Shown piece by piece: positions 1 to 10,134 of a stretch of DNA of 64,000 nt. The number at the start of each line of letters is the position of its first letter. Position 1 is the stretch's first letter. Origin of the DNA: Haematococcus lacustris. Its lineage: Eukaryota; Chlorophyta; Chlorophyceae; Chlamydomonadales; Haematococcaceae. The DNA is taken from positions 9,932,858 through 9,996,857 of the forward strand of contig JASKMD010000008.1 of the NCBI GenBank assembly GCA_030144725.1, read 5' to 3'. Made by a program: the position numbers and the translations under genes. Below the pieces are notes generated by a model. It was not told the origin of the DNA, searched no databases, and saw nothing but the letters and a program-made list of their open reading frames with translations.

Positions 1-78
1 ACCTCTCACTCAACCACCAGCTTCAGCACCAGGGCAGGGGCGCCACTCCTTCCCACATGCTGACCCACTCCTTCCCAC

Positions 79-1430
79 ATGCTGACTGATGGGGTCAGTG
101 TGTGTGTGCAATACACACGCCCACTGGATTGCACCCCCCCTGGCCCCTCTGGCAGCAGCCCAGCAGCCGGCCCAGCAGCAGACCCCTCTGGCAGCAGCCC
201 AGCAGCTGAAGAACCCTCTGACAGCAGCAGCAGCAACAAACGCACTCCAGCTGACATAGGAAGCGGCCTGGCTGACGAGCGGGCGTTCCTGTTTGACCCA
301 GCCACTCAGATGGGCATGGGGCTGGACCCTGGGGCCATCCAGGCAGTCAGCGCAGCTTCAGGGGTGTGGCGTGCAGATGGCTGCTTGCAAGGCTTCTACA
401 GGAGCAAGCTGACCAGGAGCCAGGTGCAGCATGACAGCGGCCTGATCCAGGCTCGCCACAACACTCAGCGGTGGAATGAGCGTCAAGCTCGGCTGCAGCA
501 CCTGGCAGCAGCCACCCCAGCAGGCACCTCCCTGGTGGCCATCCAGCGGCATGTGGCCGTCACGCTGGCCACTTGGGATGCAGTGTGAGGGGAGTACCTA
601 CATCCCAAGTGGGCTGAGCAAAGGATGAGGCTGCATGGTGCGCAGGAGAAGGTCCTGGAGCGCTACTTCGAAGGTGGGAGTGCCAAGGGTAGGGGGGGAG
701 GGGCAGGACCAGAGGCTGATGACTGCCAAACATGTGACCTGCTAGGTGCCCATGTCCCCAGTTCTGCCAAGGATGTCATGCTGCATTGTGTGCCTTGTGT
801 GCCATGCAGTTGGAGGAGGAGGCAGCCAGCGTGTCCCAGCAGGAGTGGGGGGCCCGCAAGCAGCTGGTGGTGTTCTTTGGCAACGCAGCCATTGGCACCC
901 GGGGTGGGTGGGGGGCCAAGGCTGTGCTGCAGGCCTGCCGCAAGGTGGTGGAGAGGCCCAACAGCGGCAAGCCAACCGACAGGGTGCCAGGCAGGGTGGT
1001 GACAGTGGATGAGTTCCGCACCAGCAGGGTCAGCTCAATCTTGAACAGCCCCCAGCCCTGTGAGGAGGAGTTGGACAGCAGCAAGCCCACCAGGCCTGAG
1101 GACTGGAAGCCCAAGCCAGGTCAGGTGCAGAACCGCTTGTTGCGGTCAGCCTGGAGCAAGCGGTTTGAGGCGCCAGTGCGGGGGCTCATGTGGTGCCCTT
1201 GGCTGGCCCAGGCCACCCCTGGGGACCTTGGCAAATGGGTGGACAGGGACTGCAACGCAGCCCTCCACCTCCAGCGGGCAGGGGAGAGCAAGTGGCGCCC
1301 ACTGGAGCTGTGCAGGTGGCCACACCGAGGAAGGCTTCCGGCCCAGGGCAAGGAGTACCCAGCATTGGGCTTCAAGAAGCTGCGAGACCGAGCCCCCAAG
1401 GCCCAAGCCCAGCAGCCTGTAGCACAGTAG
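79..1430 (+). pseudogene. Fanzor-like (TnpB-type RuvC) nuclease, copy A, broken in exon 1
   Basis: Eukaryotic TnpB-like protein of a mobile element. A low-complexity Pro/Ser/Ala stretch precedes a RuvC-I-like motif (GLDPGAIQAVSA) near 320-356. An intron of about 135 bp (donor near 674, CAG acceptor at 807-809) separates exon 1 from exon 2 (810-1430). Exon 2 is fully open and holds the FFGNAAIGTRGG segment, VDEFRTSRVSS (the position of the rearranged RuvC-II Glu and the EYRTSK motif of Fanzors) and the RuvC-III signature WVDRDCNAALHLQ. The usual CxxC after the TS motif is replaced by VSS, so the zinc ribbon looks remodelled. Exon 1 carries a TGA at 586-588 where copy B has TGG, plus a one-base insertion at the splice donor, so this copy is probably dead. 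Family assignment rests on motif order and is inferred; DNA-guided function is unproven. Confidence 0.72.
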
Positions 1431-1621
1431 CATGTGTGCACTAGGCAATGCTGAAGCTGTTGCTTACATCAGAGCTGTGTTTCATGCCAACATAGGTTTC
1501 CTGGCCTTCGCAAGCGGGTTGGGGTAGTGAATCAGGTATTGGTACCGGCTGTAGGTCGCAGTTACCCAGTTTGGACAACAGATAACACTTCCCCTGCCCT
1601 TAAGAGTAGGGGAATGTGTTG
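1431..1621 (+). ncRNA. Candidate guide (omega) RNA module and 3' terminus of copy A
   Basis: Conserved noncoding sequence from the stop codon to the element end. It contains a predicted stem (CCTGGCC/GGTTGGG around TTCGCAAGCG; CCCAGCC in other copies) and a terminal inverted repeat, GGACAACA...TGTTGTCC, enclosing CCCCT...AGGGG. The same block follows every longer Fanzor-like copy here and also occurs without an ORF. In TnpB and Fanzor loci the guide RNA maps to this position, so the RNA role is an inference; transcription cannot be seen from sequence. Confidence 0.4.
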
Positions 1622-2216
1622 TCCAGGATGCCCTAAATTTGGATAAAGCGAGGGTGGGGACCGACTGGAGCTGCCTTGCCAGGGTTTGTGGCAGTTGTAG
1701 GCTGGACAGTGGAGATATTGCCCTCATGCCAAGTGCCTGCACAATGTGCCTTGTGAAGTGAGGATGAGTGTTGGAGCTGGGTGACCACTGAAGGGACCGT
1801 GTGTGAGCATTAAGCGTGGGTAGCCACAAACCCAGTTGTGGCCACCGTCCCTCACAAACCTACTTGAGTGGTTTTAGTGGCGTAAGCAAGCATGAGCAAC
1901 CAGACACTTAACAAATTTCAATCCCTACAGCCCTCATGCTACACCAAAATAAAGCACGAGTTGTAATCAAACGCAGGCTGCGAGATTGCTGTTGTAAAGG
2001 CTACTGCTAGAGGGCCTAATGTCCACTTCAGCTCAGCCATTCTGGTGTGTATTCTTGCAGCCAGAGCTCCCCTAGTAGCTCTAAACCCACACACATCCCC
2101 TTTGTGAGGGGTTCATTATTGGTATTTGTTGGGATTGTCGTGCTGTAGCTGGCTATCGCTGCAACTTGCGCTGCCAGTTGTGCAACAGGGCCTTGTCGGC
2201 TATTTCCAACCACTCC
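1622..2216. repeat. Shared downstream block of copies A and B
   Basis: About 595 bp nearly identical to 11485-12079, so copies A and B share much more than the 3' end seen in other family members. The far end (2155-2216, minus strand) encodes the tail of another Fanzor-like C-terminus (EIADKALLHNWQRKLQR), which is more complete at 12016-12231. No host gene is seen. Confidence 0.7.
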
Positions 2217-2660
2217 TCGTCGGACATTTCCCCCCCATCGATCCCGCCTCGATTGCGGACCGAATAGGGGGATCGACGCCGACTGATATCGGCCCAGTCT
2301 TTCGATGGGGTAAGCTGTCGATTCGATGGGGGTATCGATTTTTGTGATTTCGAGGCATGATCGAGGCATGTTTTAGGCATGTTCGAGGCATGTTTGAGTC
2401 ATGTTCGAGGCATGTTCGAGGCACTTTCGAGTCGGCTCCATCCATCGATTCGATGGGCGATCGATGCAGGAAACTCATCGATGTTACACTTGCTTATTGC
2501 CAAAGCACAAGATGTTATGCCGAAGTACAAGGCCTAGTGCCAAAGCACAAAGCCTACATCCAAAGCAACAGGCTTGCTGCCATGACATTGGGCATGCTTC
2601 TAGGACTCAAAGCCTGCCGGTCATGCCATGCAGTGCGGCACTAGTACCCTTGTGAGGTGC
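2217..2660. repeat. Degenerate short tandem repeats
   Basis: Contains an array of about 11 bp (variants of TTCGAGGCATG, roughly 2348-2435), then a looser repeat of about 25 bp built on CCAAAGCACAAG (2500-2580). Fragments rich in CGAT words resemble the 5080-5270 block. No gene is supported. Confidence 0.6.
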
Positions 2661-3600
2661 GCCCTGTGGGCTGTGGGCTCAGCTATAATCCCTAGCGCCC
2701 CACAACACAACACCAACAATAACACCACCACCAGGGCCAACACAACACCACCACCAACAACAGCAACATGACCAGCGCAACACCACCACCACTAACAACA
2801 ACAAGCCATGTCGCACACCAAGCACGGACTGGCAACCACCCAAGTGCTTGGCTTGGCTTGGCTGTCCCACTGGCTTGGCTGTCCCCTTGAGAGAGGGATG
2901 GGATGGGTCATTGTTGTGTGTGGGCATGGCATGGCTAGTGAGGGTTGTGTTGGCTGCTCCAGGCTACTAGCGCTGGCTCCAGGCTGCCCGCTCCAGGCTG
3001 CCCGATGGGGTTGGGGGGAAGTAGACGGGGTTGCGGACTGGTGGTGGTGGTGGGACAGCAGAGGGACGGAGGAAGAGGCCAAGGGGCAGGAGGCCAGCTG
3101 GGCTGGGTGTCAGCTACTTATCGGTAGGTGATTAGCCACTTCTAGAGAAGATAGGGCAGGCAGGAGAGGGAGAAGAGGAATGAGATTGGGCAGGGAGAAG
3201 AGGGACAATAGGGGGCTTCCTCCTGGCTGCTGGGTAGGGTAGGGAGGGGGCAATGGGGTTGGAGTGTGACTATTAGACCTGCAGCAAGCAAGGGGCATGC
3301 TTGTGATCAACAAACCAGGACATGCATGACTAGAGGTGGGCAGGCTGGCCAAACACCTCAACAACATTTGCACTCACCTTAACTCTTGGCTGCTGGCATC
3401 CTCCTACCCCAGTATGGCTGCCCCTTTTTCGCCTCCAAGCTACGGCTCTTGGCTGCGTCTCTAGGCTGCGTTCCTTGGCTGCTTGTTGGCTCCTGGCTGC
3501 TGCTCCTGGCTGCACTTGGCTGCTGCTCTTGGCTGCAAGGTTGGGTAGAGAGATCAGCTGACTCCTGAGTGTTTGCGCCCTTCCACGACTGCCACACACC
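2661..3600. other. Low-complexity intergenic DNA
   Basis: CAACAC/CCACCA-rich run at 2700-2805, then G-rich sequence and a GGCTGC-rich patch (3430-3545). Open frames are repetitive translations without recognisable domains. No gene is supported. Confidence 0.5.
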
Positions 3601-3940
3601 TGGAGGGGAGGGGAGGGGAGGGGAGGGGAGGGGAGGGGAGGGGAGGGGAGGGGAGGGGAGGGGAGGGGAGGGGAGGGGAGGGGAGGGGAGGGGAGGGGAG
3701 GGGAGGGGAGGGGAGGGGAGGGGAGGGGAGGGGAGGGGAGGGGAGGGGAGGGGAGGGGAGGGGAGGGGAGGGGAGGGGAGGGGAGGGGAGGGGAGGGGAG
3801 GGGAGGGGAGGGGAGGGGAGGGGAGGGGAGGGGAGGGGAGGGGAGGGGAGGGGAGGGGAGGGGAGGGGAGGGGAGGGGAGGGGAGGGGAGGGGAGGGGAG
3901 GGGAGGGGAGGGGAGGGGAGGGGAGGGGAGGGGAGGGGAG
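3601..3940. repeat. GGGGA pentanucleotide satellite, about 68 units
   Basis: An uninterrupted 340-bp run of GGGGA. The plus strand has four consecutive G in every unit, so G-quadruplex formation is expected. Flanks carry a GGGCTGGGCGGCT repeat (3965-4005). Frames across it (Gly-Arg-Gly-Glu or Pro-Ser-Pro-Leu polymers) are artefacts. Confidence 0.97.
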
Positions 3941-5193
3941 AATGGATATGGGGTGTTGGGATTGGCGGCTGGGCTGGGCGGCTGGGCTGGGCGGCTGGGC
4001 TGGGCGCAGGCAGGGGGTGGAAGTGTGTTGACAGGTTGAGAGGGGGTGGGTGTACAGGGAAAGGAAAGCGGGAGGGAAGGTGCTGGTGGTAGTACTGGGA
4101 AAGGGGATGGGTGTGACCATCAGAACCTGCAGAAAAACAAGGGCATGAACAGGTACATTAAGCCACAAAGTTGCAAGGGCTAGCCACTCACCACTCACTC
4201 ACTTGCTAGGTTAAGTGAGTGAGGGGGGTTTGGGGTTGGGTGTGGGACGAGGGGGTTGGATGTTGCTCATTGCTGCCGCTCATCGCTGCTGAATTCACCT
4301 CCAATCCACTTCACCTGCAAGCAACCCATGCCACACATTCTTTACCAATTGACTAGTAGCTATTTCTTAATGATCATCGCACCTTTCCCGTGCTACTGGG
4401 CATACGTTGTGGAAGCAGGCCGCGCTCCAGGCGGAAGCTCTGCCGGAGAAATCTTCTGCATTTCTTCTTCACCTACAAGGCACTCCACATGTGCCACAGA
4501 ATCGATGAGCGCCACCTTGCTCCTCAGCGCACCTTTCCCTGGCTTTCCCTGTCCCTGGCCATTCTTTCGCCTCGCTGCCTCTTGCTCCTTTCGCTCGACC
4601 TGGTCGCATGCTTTCTATCGCTGGTGGCGAATCGCTGGTGGCGTGTTTGGTCCGGGCTGCTGCTGGCTGCTCCTGGCTGCTAGCTCATCCTGGCTGCTAG
4701 CTCATCCTGGCTTCTGTGTGCTGTCCTTCGCGATTCCTTCGCTTCCCTTGCATGCGTGCGACCTGAAAGTACATTTATCCGTGTTATATAGATGGCCTGC
4801 TGGGTTCGCACCACCTCTAGTGTGTTCAATAACTTGCCTCAGTAAGTGCCAGTGGCATTGTGCTTATGATGGTTGGGATACACCTAGGGCACGCCCATAT
4901 AATTCTAGGTGGCTCGGAAACCTATACATTTTTCCTGAGCCTAGAAACCTAGAAATAGAATTCTAGGTTGGCCGGTCGCGCCTTAGATACACCGCAACGA
5001 CCTGAGATGCCTGTTGCCGGTCTCGCCCGTCTCAGCCCATCGGTCGGCAGCTTTCAACCAGCTTCGACCGCAACCGACTCTATTTCGATGACCCCGTCGA
5101 CTTTGCGACAATCGACAGGTTTCGATGACCCGGGAGAAGTCACTGGCGGCCACCCATCGGTCGCTCGACAGATTTCGATCAGCTTCGACCGCC
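3941..5193. other. Intergenic region with transposon scraps
   Basis: No convincing gene. A 236-residue open frame (4256-4966) has no domain and no splice-supported neighbours. GAAGCAGGCCGCGCTCCAGG near 4411 resembles the tail of the 12.3-kb element (near 14031). At 5080-5137 there is a diverged copy of the CGAT-rich block at 5213-5271. Confidence 0.4.
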
Positions 5194-5722
5194 TTCGACC
5201 GCAATCGATCCTATTTCGATGCCCCCATCGATTTTGCAAAAATCGACAGGTTTCGATGACCCGGGGGAAAATGTCCGACGCTGGCCTGGCTGGCCTGGCT
5301 TAGGTATGGCTGGGCGGCCTTCCCAGTAGCACAGCTCAGTGGGACGTGGCCCTGGGCCGACTGCACAGTAGGGCACGACTGTTAACGTTAACATCCTGAT
5401 GTTTGGGCCTGTTAACGTGGGTTAACAAATTGTTAACGTAACGTTAACGCCTTGAGCCTAACACCCTGACGACCCGGAGTGCGATGGGGGTTTGGCAGAG
5501 GTCTTCCGGTATATGATGAGGATAACTGCAACGACGAAGCTTTTCCGGGTTTGTAAACGACCGAGGCCGAAGCAGTTCCGAGTGAACGCTCGAGACCGAC
5601 GCCAGGGGCCGGAGGCCCCTGGCGGAGGTCGAGAGCGTTCACGAGGAACTGCGAGGCCGAGGTCGTTTACAAACCCGGAAAAGGTGAGGCGTTGCAGTTA
5701 ACTTGTATAACTTCAATTTACA
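5194..5722. repeat. 529-bp direct repeat, left copy
   Basis: Same length as 8977-9505 and apparently identical over all positions compared. Contents in order: CGAT-rich block, a fragment encoding (minus strand) GPGPRPTELCYWEGRPAIPKPG of a Fanzor-like C-terminus, a GTTAAC-rich stretch (5382-5450), and a palindrome of about 180 bp (5519-5702). The pair brackets the tyrosine recombinase gene, so these may be terminal repeats of that element. Confidence 0.9.
5519..5702. repeat. Long palindrome within the direct repeat
   Basis: Arms TAACTGCAACG...TTTTCCGGGTTTGTAAACGACC and its complement enclose further paired blocks down to a GGGGCCGGAGGCCCC centre. The whole can fold into one hairpin of about 180 nt. 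An identical palindrome lies in the right copy at about 9302-9485. Confidence 0.9.
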
Positions 5723-5937
5723 AGGCTAGCATAGCAGTGCAACACAGCGGCGATGCACACGGCGAAGCCGCAGTGGTCGCTGTGACCGGTGTGACTGGGC
5801 GATCTCAGGGGCGGAACTGCAGCCAGCCGACCGGGTTTTCAATTATAAGAGCGAGGATAGCCTCTTCAATCGCCACCGCACCCCCTCCACGCGAAAGCTT
5901 CGCTGTTCCTTGCAGTTTTTGCGGCGCAGCCGCACTT

Positions 5938-6150
5938 TTTGCTGTAATTGACGGTTGGAACATAATTGGATGTCGGTTGCCTTTGTTACAGCCTTCTAAA
6001 ACATGGGCTGAAACCGTTTAGATCCGGGTAAATTGAAGTTATACAACTTCAATTTACCCGGATCTAAACGGTTTCTGCCCGCATTTTAAAAGGCTGTAAC
6101 AAGGGCAACCGACAGCCAATTATGTCCTAACCGTCAATTATAGCCAACGT
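5938..6150. repeat. Near-perfect inverted repeat of about 215 bp
   Basis: Centre GAAGTTATACAACTTC. The inner 31-bp arms are perfect (from GAAACCGTTTAGATCC inward), and pairing continues with few mismatches to the ATTGACGGTT words on both sides. The central AAATTGAAGTTATACAA matches the complement of the end of the 529-bp repeats, which suggests it is a junction or terminus of the same element. Confidence 0.9.
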
Positions 6151-6245
6151 CAATTATAGCCAACCGTCAATTATAGCCAACCGTCAATTATAGCAAACCG
6201 TCAATTATAGCTAACCGTCAATTATAAGCAACCGCCAATTATGCC
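6126..6245. repeat. 18-bp tandem repeat, about 7 units
   Basis: Units of CCAACCGTCAATTATAGC with small variations, directly continuing the right arm of the palindrome and running towards the 3' end of the recombinase gene. Confidence 0.9.
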
Positions 6246-6328
6246 CTAGCGCCAACTACACGCAAACGTCAATCATAACCTTCCATCAGTTCAAGCCCTC
6301 ACGCATCATCCTGCCACCCTCACCATGA

Positions 6329-8776
6329 CTAGTAAGGTGACATGTTGCGCTCCATGCGCTTCATGCGCTTCATCATGCGCTCGATAGAGGCTTGCTGCAG
6401 CTGATGCATTTGCTGCATTTGCATGCTCTGCATCATTGCAAAGCTACCTTGCATGCTCTGCATCTGAGCTTCCAAATGATGGCCACCATACCCCATAGAC
6501 GGCTGGGCCACACTTTGCACAAAAAAAGGCTGAGGGCCACCTGGCATGCCAAAGACCTGAGGAGGATAGGGCACCATGAACACCGAAGATGAGCTTCCAC
6601 TTGCAGCACAAGGCTGAGCCGCACTTGGCACAACCACAGACTGAGCACCAGCATGAGACAGGAGCGGAGATGCACCATGCACGATGCCTTGACCCGTAAA
6701 AGACAAGCCACATGCGGGTGATGAGGTGGGGGGAGCCATGGGAGGGCAGGGAGGGCTAGGAGGGCTGGGAGGTGGTGGGGGAGCAGGCACTGTTCCCACG
6801 GCCGGTGATGAGGGCGAGCTTAGAGCCAGAGGAGAAGGCAAAGCTGCAGATGTGGAAGACACCTCTACACCACCCCCCACATGAGCTGCCACCACAGTAG
6901 AGGCACTGACATGGGTCGCGTTGCTGCTGTTGACAGCAACATCGGAGGGGGTGATGGCAGCCATCATGGCTGCAGTTGCCTGTCCGCGCTTGGCTGTGCC
7001 ATGCACGGTGTACGACTTCATGCTGCCAGGATCAGCCCAACCACCCATAGACTGTCGGAAGGCATCAGGGAAATCAGCAACACCCGTCGCCCCTGTGCGC
7101 TTCATGGAATGAGAAGTAAAGGACTCCTCCTCGGTATCAAACATGCTAGAGACACGGTTCTTCAAACTGTGCTCACCGACTTTTTGGTTGCAGTACCACT
7201 TGCCGCTGACCTCGTAGGCAGGGTTAGGCTTGATGAATAAACCAGCAGCATCTGCAGGGAGCTTGCTGATAAGAAGGTCCAGGGCCACAACCGGGCAGCT
7301 CTGAAAAAAACAGAAAAACATAAAGGGGTGGATACGCCACACATGACTTGCCACAACATGACTGAGGAGGACATGCAAAGGTACAACCAACAAGAGCAAT
7401 CACGCCTCACCTTGGCTTCGGCAAGCTGGTTGCCCACGCGGATGGTGTTGGAGTTGGGCACCACCTCCTTGGACTCGGGCGGGTTGTTGGCACCACGCAA
7501 ACCACCCTGATGGTTCTTGCACGCAAAAGGGTCCACCACAAACTTGAAGCCCGGAGGAGTGTCAGCTACCACCACCTTGGTGAAGTGCTTGGGCTCCAAG
7601 GCATGGAGTTCCTTGCCGCGCATCTGTGAAAGCATGACAAGCATGATAAGAATGAGAACAAAATGAACTATGCTGGATAGTACAGATTGATGTAATGAAG
7701 GCTCATCACCACATCATGAAACCAGTCACATCTTGAACTATTGTACCAAGCTAAACACACCTGAAGAACAGTACCAAGCTGGACAAGCACAAGGTTCTGC
7801 AACCCCGTCGGTGTCTCTGGATTCATCAAGGGTTGAGCTCGGTCCATCGCCTCGGGTGTTATAAGCGCAGCCCGCTTACGCAGCACACTGACCTACAACA
7901 ACACACACAACATATGGTGAGCCAGAGTCATCAACACAATACAACACCCCATTACCAAGGACATGCAATCACATGCATGTACACCGGCATGAGAAACGAG
8001 GCACTAGCATGAGCGCATGCATCACTAACGTTGCAATAGAAACACCTCACCTCTCCCATCTTGAAGGCCAGTTTGCTTGCCCCATCCGTCACCTTCCAGA
8101 CATGCCGCCACAGATGATCTTGCTCGTTGCAAAAGGGGGGAGGCTTCCAGTCAGATGGCACACCCGGTGACTTGGCCAGCACCAAGTCAGAGTGATACAG
8201 CTTCAAACAATGCGCCAAACGCGTGAAGCGATGCTTGAAGGCTTGAGCTGAGAACTTCAGGCCCAGCCCATCCTCCCCTCTCTCCTTGGAGTTGCGCGCA
8301 TCTGCACAATACAACATGCAACATTGCAACAAATACAAGACTTTTATACGTACAACAAACCAACAAGTAGCATAATAATGCATCACAATAAACATGACAT
8401 ACACTTGAACACTTTGCCAAGCCTGATAACATAGCCAAGACAAGTAACTCATCAAACCACTCACGTGTGGAGAACAGGCTGAACATCACCACCAAGTTTT
8501 CCACAAATGGTGGAGAGCACCAGCTGTACATGCGAGCACACATCTCCTCATAAGTATTGAGGGGAGCAGCAACAAACGCTTTTACCACCTCCATGATGGC
8601 CGGGGGAACTGGCAGTTGGTCCATGAAGCACCCCTTTGCAGAGGCAGTTTGGAAAAAGGAAAAGAAGCTCTTAAGCTGAGATTGATCTTGTTTCATGGTC
8701 CTGGGATTGCGCTCTGAGGACTGATGGTTTTGATACACCAAGGCATCTTCCTTAAGCAAGGCAACACCGCTTGGTC
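6329..8776 (-). CDS. Crypton-type tyrosine recombinase, at least five exons
   Basis: Site-specific DNA recombinase of a mobile element. Exons on the minus strand: 8776-8465, 8301-8051, 7892-7761, 7623-7411 and 7300-6329, all with GT-AG junctions and consistent phases. An upstream piece ending at 8886 (PPIVHDVAG) joins in phase, so the true start is further 5'. Visible motifs are RGKELHALEP (arginine box I), the SCPVVAL...WYCNQKVGEHSLKNRV segment typical of DUF3504/Crypton proteins, HSMKRTGAT (box II, Lys where Arg is usual and Arg next to it), GGWAD, and the candidate nucleophile Tyr in MKSYTVHG. A long Pro/Ser/Met/Gln-rich tail of about 240 residues ends in a basic SIERMMKRMKRMERN. No stop or frameshift is seen. 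The gene lies between identical direct repeats. DIRS-type origin is possible, but no reverse transcriptase is present. Confidence 0.8.
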
Positions 8777-8907
8777 CTGCAGCCAGGCATTGGCAACAAT
8801 CAAAGGGCAACAATCAAAGGGCTAGTAGCAAACATGCAAATTGCAACAATGGCATACAACAACAAGCACGTAAAACAAAGCTTACCAGCAACATCATGAA
8901 CAATAGG

Positions 8908-8960
8908 CGGCTGCGGCTGCGGCAGCGGTAGCGGCTGCGGCTGCGGTTGCGGCTGGATAT
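8908..8960. repeat. GCGGCT microsatellite
   Basis: Short run of GGCTGC/GGTAGC units between the recombinase gene and the right direct repeat. On the minus strand it reads as a Gln-Pro repeat in frame with the recombinase. Confidence 0.8.
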
Positions 8961-8976
8961 GCGATATGCGGCTGGA

Positions 8977-9505
8977 TTCGACCGCAATCGATCCTATTTC
9001 GATGCCCCCATCGATTTTGCAAAAATCGACAGGTTTCGATGACCCGGGGGAAAATGTCCGACGCTGGCCTGGCTGGCCTGGCTTAGGTATGGCTGGGCGG
9101 CCTTCCCAGTAGCACAGCTCAGTGGGACGTGGCCCTGGGCCGACTGCACAGTAGGGCACGACTGTTAACGTTAACATCCTGATGTTTGGGCCTGTTAACG
9201 TGGGTTAACAAATTGTTAACGTAACGTTAACGCCTTGAGCCTAACACCCTGACGACCCGGAGTGCGATGGGGGTTTGGCAGAGGTCTTCCGGTATATGAT
9301 GAGGATAACTGCAACGACGAAGCTTTTCCGGGTTTGTAAACGACCGAGGCCGAAGCAGTTCCGAGTGAACGCTCGAGACCGACGCCAGGGGCCGGAGGCC
9401 CCTGGCGGAGGTCGAGAGCGTTCACGAGGAACTGCGAGGCCGAGGTCGTTTACAAACCCGGAAAAGGTGAGGCGTTGCAGTTAACTTGTATAACTTCAAT
9501 TTACA
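8977..9505. repeat. 529-bp direct repeat, right copy
   Basis: Same orientation, length and apparent sequence as 5194-5722, including the palindrome and the Fanzor-like C-terminal fragment. Sequences outside the pair differ (AAGGCTAGC after the left copy, GAGGCGAT after the right copy), which fixes the inner and outer edges. Confidence 0.9.
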
Positions 9506-10134
9506 GAGGCGATAAATCGATTCTGAGCTCGGCGGAGCCGAGCCTATCATTGTCTTCAGTGTAACATTTGAGGCAATTCTTTGTTCGTGTGCGGGTTGGA
9601 TGTTCATATTGCTCTGGTTATGGACGTAGCGTCGTTGGCTTCCTTTGGCAGCTGGGAGGACGATGATGGCAACGATTGTGGAAACGACCCAGACATTGGC
9701 ATCTTCGACCTTCGGATGTTCCGTGATGGTGCGTTTTATCCCGCTCACTACGCTACTTCACTGGATTCCATTTTGTCAAAACATTTGCCGCCCGCAACCT
9801 GCTCGTAGGGGTGCAGGTGACCCAACCTGCGCATTTGTGGAGGCCTAATCAGCTGCAGCAAGGTCATGTGCCTCCTCCACTCCCGCCGTCATCTCCCGCC
9901 GTCATTCTTCTTGAGGAGTCGTCCGTGTCTTCGCTGACCTTTGGGCCTTCGCTACCGTTGCCTCTTTCCCCAGCGCCACTGGCAACATACACGAATATAA
10001 CATACACGAATATAACATACACGAATATAACATACACGAATAGGCAGCAAACTAACAAACCGGGTCATGCTCTACTGCACAGCTGCGAATGTTCAGAGTC
10101 GCATGTGACGGTCTTACATGCCAAAACATCATAG
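9506..10134. other. Region without a supported gene
   Basis: A 75-codon frame (9581-9808) shows no domain. At 9983-10042 there are four tandem copies of ACATACACGAATATA. At 10075-10100 and 10147-10170 there are scraps of the Fanzor-like C-terminus that is continuous at 12168-12200, so copy B appears to interrupt or duplicate that sequence. Confidence 0.5.

Noticed and set aside
1121..1448. Antisense frames over the Fanzor-like copies (also at 10977-11310, 41868-42195, 51183-51510, 57488-57803, 60196-60523)
   Set aside because: Shadows of the conserved coding strand; they carry no motif and break where the real ORF stays open.
3554..4198. Long frames of Pro-Ser-Pro-Leu or Gly-Arg-Gly-Glu polymers
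   Set aside because: Pure translation of the GGGGA satellite; open in several frames on both strands.
4256..4966. A 236-codon membrane-like protein
   Set aside because: No domain, no typical codon usage, no splice neighbours, and it overlaps transposon scraps.
6126..6245. CRISPR array
   Set aside because: 18-bp units are contiguous without spacers, and the genome is eukaryotic.
5194..9505. LTR retrotransposon
   Set aside because: The repeats do not start TG or end CA, no reverse transcriptase or gag is present, and the only gene is a tyrosine recombinase.
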